This document shows, in pieces, positions 40,112 through 47,035 of a stretch of 58,465 nucleotides of DNA. A program made the position numbers and the translations under genes. This DNA comes from Alistipes senegalensis (lineage in GTDB: Bacteria; Bacteroidota; Bacteroidia; Bacteroidales; Rikenellaceae): assembly GCA_023665825.1 (NCBI GenBank), contig JAMPDE010000001.1:805394-863858 (forward strand). Reading direction: 5' to 3'. The notes beneath the pieces were generated by a model. The model had not been told where the DNA came from. It searched no databases and saw only the letters and a list, made by a program, of their open reading frames with translations. Position 1 is the first letter of the stretch; the number at the start of each line of letters is the position of its first letter.

Positions 40112-43068
40112 TACGGCGACTGTTTTTCCCAATTTTGCTTTCGGTGCTCTTCGGCTTCGACGCAGGGGCACAGCCTGCGCAGAACCTCTTTCGCGGGGCC
40201 CGAGTCTCGGTGCTCGACGCCCGCCGCAACTACGAAGCCGAAAAGGCCGTCGACGGGCAGCACTTCCGCTCGTCGACGTGGATGCCGGCCAACGGTTCGC
40301 GGCCGCCCTATCTGCTGGAAGTGAGCCTCGACCGCTATTGCGACATCGATTCGATGGTCATCTACACGGGCATTCCCGAAGGCGAACGGACGCAAGCCGA
40401 ATCGATGCAGTCCGCCGGTTACTGGAACATGAAGAACTTCATCGTCCAATACTGGGACGATGCCAACTGGACCGATATCGGCGAAACGCTGACGACCGAA
40501 AACCGGCTCGACAAGATCGTCTTCCGGTTCCGGCCGGCCGTCACGTCGTTCCGGTTCCGCATCCGTTCGACCGACGGCGAGCCGATCCGCATCATCGAAT
40601 TCGAGGGTTACGGACGCCCCAATGCCTCGATGCCGTCGCCCTCGACGGTCACCGAAGAGATCGTCCGCAAGGAGTACCCTTCGGAAGTCGGTGCGACGAT
40701 ACGCCCCGAACCTGCGGGCCGCACCATGCGCTACGTCGGTTATAATCAAGGTTATTTCATGCCCGGCAGCAATGTCTCGGCTTGGCTCGAATACAGCGGC
40801 GTCAATGCCGTGCGGTTGTGGATGCCGCTCGATTTTCTGGTGCCCGAAACCGCCGTCGACACCGATTCGCGACCGGAAACGCTCGAAGCGTTCGACGCGC
40901 TCAAAGAACAACTGCGCCGCGATCCGCGTCACGCTGCCATCGACTGGGAGACGGTCGGACGACGGGCCGATTCGGTCTACGTCTCGACCAACACGATGGT
41001 CTACAACTACGCGCTGGACGAACTGCGGCGCATGGGCATCGAATCGTTGATTCAGACATCAGCCTACAAGGCGACGCCCGACTGGCCGACGCGCTGGCTG
41101 CTTTGGCAGCGGATGTATGCGCTGGCCTATTATTCGGCACTGCGCGGAGGCGTCGAAATGTATGCCATGCAGAACGAACCGAACCACCGCCATGCGGGCC
41201 CGATTCCGCTCGACGAGTGGATCCGCATGATGCGCATCGCCTCCGATGCCGTCCATTGCGGAGTAGAGGATGCCGCGAAAGGGGGTGCCGGCAACCTGAA
41301 AGGGCGTTTCGTGGGCCCCGTCACTGCGGGCACCAACACCAATTGGTGGGCGGCGATTGCCGCAGCCGAAGGCACCGATTATCGCGGCCATGCGTGCGAA
41401 CGGGATTTGGTCGACCTCTTTTCGACCCACTCCTACAACCTGCCCGCCACAGGCTACGAGGGCAAAACGCCCACAATCGACCGGATTCTGCGCGAAAACC
41501 ATCCGCACGGGCGTACCAAACCGATTCTCTATACCGAAATCGGCCGCTGGATGAACGCCTATCTGATCGACAAGGAGGAGACGATGGATTCGCCGACCCT
41601 TTTCACCGAATGGGCGGGCATCTACGCCCGCAACATGGTCGAAGGATGCAGCGGCATGTGGGCTTTCAAATTCGCCAACACGGCCAGCTCGACCTATCCG
41701 CAGGGCATCAAGTCGGGACATCATCATATCTGGAAAGGGCGACGCTTCGCCGAAGATGCGTTCCGCAACTACGCACCCGACTGCCGCATCCTCGCCTCCG
41801 CGACCGATGCGGGTTCGTGCCCCGAAATGGCAATCGACGGCATCAAGGATAGCGCACACGGCTGGCATGCCACCTCCGATGAGGACAAATGGCTCCTACT
41901 GGAACTGCCCGAACCCACCCTGCTGGGCGGTATGGCCATTTGCACCGGTACCGAAGGCGGCGAGTTCACCGCCCCCGACCGCATCCGCACGCTCCGCATC
42001 GAAGCCGAATGCGACGGCGCATGGCGCACGGTCGCCGATATGCAGGCAATCCGCTACGCACAGCTCTTTCCTCGTTTCGAGACACCGACGAAGACCTCGC
42101 GCATCCGCATTTCCACTTCGGACAAGGGGCATTCGGTGATTCGCGAAGTGAAACTCTTCGGGCCCGAATTCATCGACGGCGGCGAAGAATCGTACGACAT
42201 CGGCGGCGCCCAACGCACGGCCGAAGTAGTACGTCTTTTCGCCAAAGGCTTCGGCGGCGACAAACCGCTGCTGCGGCTCGACCGCACGAGCGACGACCCC
42301 AACTTCGATCTCTGCGCCGCAGCCGACTCGGTAGCCGGAGCTCTCTTCGTCTGGATCGTACATCGCTATGACCGGCCGTACAAACTCGCGCTGGACTTCG
42401 CACCGATGGGCATATCGGCCACACCGGTAGTCTGCGAACAGGTGGCCGATGGCCGCTACGGCGACGCCGAACTCTTGTGCACCGACGAAACGGGACGGCT
42501 CGCGATGGAGGTACCGTCGTGGAGCGTAACGCTTCTCACGATACCTTTCGAGGCGAACACGCAACATTCGCTTCGGGCGACCGCAATTGCGACCCTGCGG
42601 GGCGACGGTACTACCGGCAAGGGAATCGCCATTGCCATGAATTCCGAAAAACCGAACGAACATGCGCTTGCACTCGTCGGATTCGACGCGCCGAAAAGCC
42701 GGGTAACCCGCGCTTCGCGCATTCTGCTGCGACTGCACGGCGCGAGCACCGGCGACCGACCGTTCCGTTTCCATGTTTACGGCAGCGGCCAACGGCTCGG
42801 GAAACGGCCTGCGGCGTGCCGGCTCGACCTCGACCCTGCACGTCCGGGAGTGCGAAATGCAGGCCGCAACTGGTTCGTAGCGGGAGAAACCGCCCTGACC
42901 CACGAACAGGGCGAACGTATGCTCGACGTGACGGAACTCGTGAAACGTCACACCGATGGCTCGGTCTCGTTCGCACTGATTCGCGAACTGCGAGAGCCGG
43001 GCGACGATTCCGACAAAGGCATCGTCGGGCATTTCGATGAAGTCCCGGAACTCGTCTTCATCGAGTAA
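40108..43068 (+). CDS. multidomain clan GH-A-type glycosidase with discoidin and CBM96-like modules
   Basis: A 986-residue secreted protein, translationally coupled to the agarase-like gene (ATGA, 40108-40111). In order: signal peptide (~1-21); F5/8 type C (discoidin/CBM32-like) domain (~22-165); a TIM barrel (~200-540) with M-Q-N-E-P-N-H (Glu357) and L-Y-T-E-I-G-R-W (Glu477) as the predicted acid/base and nucleophile; a second discoidin-like domain (~555-690); a beta-sandwich of the kind that follows GH30/GH39 barrels (~700-815); and a C-terminal segment (~830-986) with R-I-L-L-R-L-H-G and L-D-V-T-E-L-V-K, resembling CBM96/DNRLRE domains. I cannot assign a GH family. Last gene of the PUL before the terminator at 43083. 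Confidence 0.72.
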   Translation: MIRRLFFPILLSVLFGFDAGAQPAQNLFRGARVSVLDARRNYEAEKAVDGQHFRSSTWMPANGSRPPYLLEVSLDRYCDIDSMVIYTGIPEGERTQAESMQSAGYWNMKNFIVQYWDDANWTDIGETLTTENRLDKIVFRFRPAVTSFRFRIRSTDGEPIRIIEFEGYGRPNASMPSPSTVTEEIVRKEYPSEVGATIRPEPAGRTMRYVGYNQGYFMPGSNVSAWLEYSGVNAVRLWMPLDFLVPETAVDTDSRPETLEAFDALKEQLRRDPRHAAIDWETVGRRADSVYVSTNTMVYNYALDELRRMGIESLIQTSAYKATPDWPTRWLLWQRMYALAYYSALRGGVEMYAMQNEPNHRHAGPIPLDEWIRMMRIASDAVHCGVEDAAKGGAGNLKGRFVGPVTAGTNTNWWAAIAAAEGTDYRGHACERDLVDLFSTHSYNLPATGYEGKTPTIDRILRENHPHGRTKPILYTEIGRWMNAYLIDKEETMDSPTLFTEWAGIYARNMVEGCSGMWAFKFANTASSTYPQGIKSGHHHIWKGRRFAEDAFRNYAPDCRILASATDAGSCPEMAIDGIKDSAHGWHATSDEDKWLLLELPEPTLLGGMAICTGTEGGEFTAPDRIRTLRIEAECDGAWRTVADMQAIRYAQLFPRFETPTKTSRIRISTSDKGHSVIREVKLFGPEFIDGGEESYDIGGAQRTAEVVRLFAKGFGGDKPLLRLDRTSDDPNFDLCAAADSVAGALFVWIVHRYDRPYKLALDFAPMGISATPVVCEQVADGRYGDAELLCTDETGRLAMEVPSWSVTLLTIPFEANTQHSLRATAIATLRGDGTTGKGIAIAMNSEKPNEHALALVGFDAPKSRVTRASRILLRLHGASTGDRPFRFHVYGSGQRLGKRPAACRLDLDPARPGVRNAGRNWFVAGETALTHEQGERMLDVTELVKRHTDGSVSFALIRELREPGDDSDKGIVGHFDEVPELVFIE

Positions 43069-43082
43069 CAGGTTGTTAGGGA

Positions 43083-43123
43083 GAAGCGGGGAGCCGATAC
43101 ATATCGGCTCCCCGCTTCGTTTT
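43083..43123. terminator. strong bidirectional terminator at the end of the PUL
   Basis: Perfect 16-bp stem GAAGCGGGGAGCCGAT (43083-43098)/ATCGGCTCCCCGCTTC (43103-43118), loop ACAT, then GTTTTT. It sits between the convergent PUL operon and the uxuB-like gene. Confidence 0.93.
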
Positions 43124-43143
43124 TACGGCAGCGCACTTCGACG

Positions 43144-43962
43144 CTACACGCCGCTGAACATCGAAAATCCCCCGTCGATAGGCAGATTCACTCCCGTAAT
43201 GAACGAGGCGGCATCGCTGCACAGGAACTGGATGGCACCGTTCAACTCGGTGATGTCGCCGAAACGTCGCATCGGGGTATTGGCCAACACCTTGTGGCTG
43301 CGCTCCGTCAGCGAGCCGTCGGGATTCAACAGCACGGCACGGTTCTGGTCGCCGATGAAAAATCCGGGAGCGACGGCATTCACCCGAATCCCGTCGCCGT
43401 ATTTCAAGGCCATATCCATCGCCAACCACTGCGTGAAGTTGGTAACGGCCGCTTTGGCTGCCGAATAGCCCGGAACATTGGTCATCGACTGCAAGGCGGC
43501 CATCGACGAAATGTTGACGATAGCACCCTTTTTCTGACGGGCCATCACCTCGCCGACAACGATCGACGGATAGACCGTACCGTTCATGTTCAGAGCGGTC
43601 ACCTTGTTCCAATCCTCGATTTTCATATCGAAAATCGGCTGGTCGGGACGCAGCGTCGCACCCGGCATATTGCCGCCCGCAATGTTGATGAGGATGTCGA
43701 TACGCCCCCAACGGGCCACCACTTCGTCAGCCATTTTACGGATCGAATCAATGTCGAGGACGTTGCAAAGCAGGCCCATTACCTCGCCGCCGTTCAACGC
43801 CTGCAGTTCTTCGATCCGTTTGTCCAACGGCTCCTGCCGGATGTCGAGTGCCACCACTTTGGCGCCCTGCTCGACGAAACTTTTGGCGACGTTGCCGCCC
43901 AACACACCGCCGGCACCGGTAATCACCGCTACCTTGCCGGCAATACTGAATTGTTCGTTCAT
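43144..43962 (-). CDS. SDR oxidoreductase, probable fructuronate/mannonate oxidoreductase (UxuB-type)
   Basis: A 272-residue short-chain dehydrogenase: cofactor motif T-G-A-G-G-V-L-G-G (near the N terminus), N-I-A-G-G, catalytic Ser in N-I-S-S-M-A-A, and Y-S-A-A-K (Tyr/Lys). The pairing with uxuA 4 bp upstream makes it the D-fructuronate to D-mannonate reductase used by many Bacteroidetes in place of the long-chain UxuB; this is inference from context. The start at 43962 begins just after the uxuA stop; an alternative Met at 43986 overlaps uxuA. Confidence 0.85.
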   Translation of the reverse strand: MNEQFSIAGKVAVITGAGGVLGGNVAKSFVEQGAKVVALDIRQEPLDKRIEELQALNGGEVMGLLCNVLDIDSIRKMADEVVARWGRIDILINIAGGNMPGATLRPDQPIFDMKIEDWNKVTALNMNGTVYPSIVVGEVMARQKKGAIVNISSMAALQSMTNVPGYSAAKAAVTNFTQWLAMDMALKYGDGIRVNAVAPGFFIGDQNRAVLLNPDGSLTERSHKVLANTPMRRFGDITELNGAIQFLCSDAASFITGVNLPIDGGFSMFSGV

Positions 43963-43966
43963 GCTC

Positions 43967-45142
43967 CTATCTATTTTGAAGTTCATCTCTCACTACGGCC
44001 ATCATTCCCTCGACCTGTCCCAAAGCCAACATGCGGCCATGAAACGAATAACCGGCGTTATAACCCAGTTTTTCATCCCCCAGCATCGTACGGCCATGAT
44101 CGACGCGCATCGGCAGGTCGGCTCGCTGCTGCTCGAAGATTCGGACGAGCTCCACCAGCCGGCCCCGACCTTCGAGATGCGACGCCTCGATGAAGTTGCC
44201 GTCCGGCAGGATGTTGCAACTGCGCAGGTGAACGAAATGCGTCCGCGCAGCGAACCGTTCGGCCATCTTCACCACATCGTTGTGCGCTCCGGCAGACAAC
44301 GAACCGGCACAGAAAGTCAACCCGTTGTGCGGATTGTCGACGGCATCGAGGAACCAAGCGATATCCTCTGCGGAAGTGACGATGCGCGGCAACCCGAGCA
44401 CAGGGAAAGGCGGATCGTCGGGGTGGACGCACATGTCGATGCCCCATTCGTCGCAAACAGGCATGACAGCAGCAAGGAAGTAACGCATATTCTCACGCAA
44501 GGCATCGCGGTCGATCCCGTCGTACTGTTTCAACAACCGGCGGAAAATGCCTACGGGATCGAAGTCGCCTTCGCGGATATTGCCGTTGACGAATCCCTGC
44601 GTCTTCACGATAATGGCATCGACCAATTCGTCTTTTTCGGCATCGGTCATCGTGCGGTCGAGCGCTTCGACCTTGCGGAGCGTTTCGGCATCGTAATCCT
44701 TTTCGGCCCCCTCGCGTGCCAGAATCTTCGTATCGAAGTAGGCAAAACGCGCCCGGTCGAAATAAAGCGACGTCGTACCGTCGGCCCACGGATGGGCCAG
44801 ATCGGTGCGAATCCAGTCGATCACGGGCATGAAGTTGTAACAAACGGTCTTCACGCCGCAGCGTCCGAGATTCGCCAGACTGATTTTGTAGCGTTCGATC
44901 AACTCGTCGCGTTCGGGACCGGCATACTTGATCGCTTCGCACACCGGCAGCGACTCAACGACCGACCACCGGAGGCCGAACGATTCGATGTACCGCTGCA
45001 AATCGCGGATCGCCTCTTCGGTCCAGATTTCACCGTTGGGTACTTCGTGCAACGCGGTCACGATGCCTTCGACACCGATCTGCCGCAACATGTCGAGCGT
45101 AATCCGGTCTTTTTTACCGAACCATCTCCAAGTTTTTTCCAT
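43967..45142 (-). CDS. uxuA: D-mannonate dehydratase
   Basis: A 391-residue xylose-isomerase-like TIM-barrel enzyme converting D-mannonate to 2-keto-3-deoxygluconate. It begins M-E-K-T-W-R-W-F-G, the characteristic start, and has C-Y-N-F-M-P-V-I-D-W, C-V-H-P-D-D-P-P and F-C-A-G-S. Cys and His residues in those motifs bind the metal. Co-transcribed with the SDR. Its place next to a PUL with GH88/GH154 activity ties uronate release outside to uronate use inside. Confidence 0.95.
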   Translation of the reverse strand: MEKTWRWFGKKDRITLDMLRQIGVEGIVTALHEVPNGEIWTEEAIRDLQRYIESFGLRWSVVESLPVCEAIKYAGPERDELIERYKISLANLGRCGVKTVCYNFMPVIDWIRTDLAHPWADGTTSLYFDRARFAYFDTKILAREGAEKDYDAETLRKVEALDRTMTDAEKDELVDAIIVKTQGFVNGNIREGDFDPVGIFRRLLKQYDGIDRDALRENMRYFLAAVMPVCDEWGIDMCVHPDDPPFPVLGLPRIVTSAEDIAWFLDAVDNPHNGLTFCAGSLSAGAHNDVVKMAERFAARTHFVHLRSCNILPDGNFIEASHLEGRGRLVELVRIFEQQRADLPMRVDHGRTMLGDEKLGYNAGYSFHGRMLALGQVEGMMAVVRDELQNR

Positions 45143-45266
45143 AATTTTTCTATTAAAAATATGTTCTTTTTCTTCATTCCAGAAAAGCCGCCAACCCCCT
45201 CGCTTTCGGTCGGTATATGCAGCACGAGGCCATGCTTTTCATCGCCCTTGACCTGCACCGTCAGAT

Positions 45267-45518
45267 TCAGGCAGTCGGGAACATAGCCCAAGCCACGCAA
45301 CGGCCGCTATCCTGCGCCGCATAACGGATTTCGGAAGCGAAAGCGATGTCCTGCCGATAAACAGAACATTCGATACGCCGCAATGTTTGTTGAAATCCGC
45401 CCCTACCATAATCGAGGTCGAGCAGGTTGCAATAAGTAAGTGGAGATTCCGAATTCTCGGAACATCCGACCGACAAGGACGTCCCGAACAACAGGGCAAA
45501 AAGGACGGCGATTTTCAT
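45267..45518 (-). CDS. small lipoprotein of unknown function, possibly frameshifted
   Basis: An 83-residue predicted lipoprotein: signal peptide ending L-S-V-G-C (Cys19), then a short mature domain. The last residues of this frame look unnatural. A neighbouring reading frame on the same strand continues from about 45300 to 45170 with protein-like sequence (L-N-L-T-V-Q-V-K-G-D-E-K-H-G-L). A frameshift near 45295-45305 would give a longer protein of about 115-130 residues. It has a TAnnTTTG element ~20 bp upstream. Function unknown. Confidence 0.45.
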   Translation of the reverse strand: MKIAVLFALLFGTSLSVGCSENSESPLTYCNLLDLDYGRGGFQQTLRRIECSVYRQDIAFASEIRYAAQDSGRCVAWAMFPTA

Positions 45519-45536
45519 AAGGGCTTTCGTTTGGAA

Positions 45537-45544
45537 CAAAAATA
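45537..45544 (-). promoter_or_regulatory. -7 element for the small lipoprotein
   Basis: TATTTTTG on the minus strand (45544-45537) matches TAnnTTTG; the -33 is poor. It gives a 5' leader of only about 12 nt. Confidence 0.4.
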
Positions 45545-45702
45545 GCCGAAACGTGTACCGAACGGAATTCCACCGGTACACAATAATACGAAAATCATAC
45601 GGATTATCGCCGAACGTCCCCTTTGTCGGAAGAAATTCGGCGATCGGTCATTTGCGACACGTCCGGGTGACAGCCCGTCGGTCGAATCATGGCAAACGGA
45701 TA

Positions 45703-45960
45703 TCAGGAAATTTTACCCAGATGGGCGATCGTCTTCATGTACCTGTCGATATCGCTCGGGTCGATGTAGCGGGAACATCCCTCGAAAAGGTCTTCCAACG
45801 CCTCCTGCATGCAATCGATATCCAGTTCGGGAAATTTGATTTTGCTTTCGGTTTCGATGAAGTCTACCAAACTGCGGAACGACATAGTAGTCAATACCAT
45901 AGCATAAGCTGCGTAACGGGGATCGACCTTGATTTCGATTTTGCGTTTTTCGTAAACCAT
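45703..45960 (-). CDS. 85-residue acidic protein of unknown function
   Basis: The 85-residue frame starts M-V-Y-E-K-R-K-I-E-I-K-V-D and is helical and acidic with a hydrophobic middle (Y-A-A-Y-A-M-V-L-T-T-M-S-F). No signal peptide, no recognised family. It lies ~70 nt downstream of the terminator of structured RNA copy 2, on the same strand. It would be expressed by read-through if that RNA is an attenuating leader, or from an unseen promoter. The sequence is protein-like, so I regard it as a real small gene of unknown role. Confidence 0.55.
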   Translation of the reverse strand: MVYEKRKIEIKVDPRYAAYAMVLTTMSFRSLVDFIETESKIKFPELDIDCMQEALEDLFEGCSRYIDPSDIDRYMKTIAHLGKIS

Positions 45961-46032
45961 AATACATTGAGTTTTTAAGCCATCGCTCGTCCGGCGTCAG
46001 CCTGCCGGCAATGAAGCGATCGGCGGTTAATA

Positions 46033-46241
46033 AATGCAAAAAAGGGGCGCAGTGCCAGCCCCTGACAGTAGGTCTTAGGAAACCTTTGATGTGGAGCCGT
46101 CCCTGCGCCCTGCCCGGCACCGTCCTTCGACGAAGCAGAACAGGGATTCGACAACGTTTATACCACATCTAAACGCCTCCGAAGAGGTTCCCTAAGTTTA
46201 CTGTCAGGTATAAAGAGTTGTAACCCTTTATAATCAAAATA
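46033..46241 (-). ncRNA. structured RNA, copy 2, with its own terminator
   Basis: On the minus strand: a -7-like TATTTTG (46241-46235), then a hairpin TATAAAG/CTTTATA, then a closing stem CCTGACAGTA (46208-46199)/TACTGTCAGG (46070-46061). The internal loop is AAAC/GACCT, with an inner stem CTTAGGGAACC/GGTTTCCTAAG. Inside are a small CCTC-TTCG-GAGG hairpin, GATGTGG/CCACATC and CCCTG/CAGGG stems. The 3' arm of the closing stem overlaps by 2 nt a terminator GGGGC/GCCCC plus TTTTTT (46062-46038). It shares sequence and architecture with copy 1 at 18069. Either a ~200-nt small RNA (6S/Bacteroidales-1-like) or a leader of the gene at 45960. Confidence 0.6.
46038..46062 (-). terminator. intrinsic terminator of structured RNA copy 2
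   Basis: GGGGC (46062-46058)/GCCCC (46048-46044) followed by six T (46043-46038) on the minus strand. Shares two bases with the RNA closing stem, so the two helices compete slightly. Confidence 0.75.
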
Positions 46242-46299
46242 TGTCTTTCGGTCGCACCGAACCCGCGTATCGCATCGGAATCCGAATCGAACCGTGCGA

Positions 46300-46321
46300 A
46301 AAAACCGTCCGCGGTACGGTT
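46300..46321 (-). terminator. probable terminator of the V-ATPase operon
   Basis: On the minus strand AACCGT/ACGGTT with loop ACCGCGG and a T run after it, 180 bp past the ntpK stop. A second GC stem (46456-46488, GGCCcGCGACG/CGTCGCaGGCC) lies closer but lacks T residues. I see no gene in 46242-46501. Confidence 0.45.
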
Positions 46322-46501
46322 CCGCCAAGTCCTCTTCCCCTCCCGAGCTCACGAGGGCAAAGATAGGACTAAATCTTCATCTACCCAAATGTAAAAAGAC
46401 CGGAAAACGTCCCAAAAAAGCGTTTTTCGTCCGCGATGTCCGCAATTCCGCGACGGGCCCGCGACGCCCGAAACGGACGTCGCAGGCCATGCGCACGAAA
46501 C

Positions 46502-46966
46502 TTAAAACAGGTTCACGCCGTCGAGCGTCGCGATCAGGTAGGTCGCGGCAACCGTCAGGATGGCGTACAACTCGGGGAAAGCGGCCAGAATCAGGGTCTT
46601 ACCCATCACGTCGTGGCCGTTTCCGATCGCGGCGATACCGTTGGCGCAGACCTTTGCCTGATAAATCGAAGCGGCCAGATTGACGATACCGACCAGCAGA
46701 CCGGCACCGAAAATAGCCGCCCCCTGCACCATCGTAGGATTGGTCAATCCGCTCTGTACCAAGAAAAAGCAGACGAAACCGTACAAACCCTGCGAACCGG
46801 GCAATGCCGATAGCGTCATGTAGCTACCGAATGCGTTGCCGTTTTTCTTCATGGCGCCGACCGAAGCCTGCCCCGCGATGGAGGTGCCGACGGCCGATGC
46901 GATACCTGCAAGGCCAATCATCAACGCTACGCCGATGTAAGCCAAAACCAATGCTGTTGTTTCCAT
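46502..46966 (-). CDS. ntpK: V-type ATPase subunit K (rotor ring proteolipid), Na+-type ligands
   Basis: A 154-residue protein with two c-type helical hairpins. The ion-carrying carboxylate is Glu132 in A-A-F-P-E-L-Y-A-I-L. The first hairpin has L-P-G-S-Q (Leu55, Ser58, Gln59) and the third helix Y-Q-A (Gln103). These correspond to Leu61, Thr64, Gln65, Gln110 and Glu139, which coordinate Na+ in Enterococcus hirae NtpK; spacing Gln103-Glu132 equals the 29 residues there. Last gene of the operon, separated from subunit I by 69 bp. Confidence 0.93.
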   Translation of the reverse strand: METTALVLAYIGVALMIGLAGIASAVGTSIAGQASVGAMKKNGNAFGSYMTLSALPGSQGLYGFVCFFLVQSGLTNPTMVQGAAIFGAGLLVGIVNLAASIYQAKVCANGIAAIGNGHDVMGKTLILAAFPELYAILTVAATYLIATLDGVNLF

Positions 46967-47035
46967 AATTTTTTATTAATTTTATTAAATTTCCTTTTTA
47001 TTCAAATCAATGTTTCTGCGGAGAGCTGCCGATTC

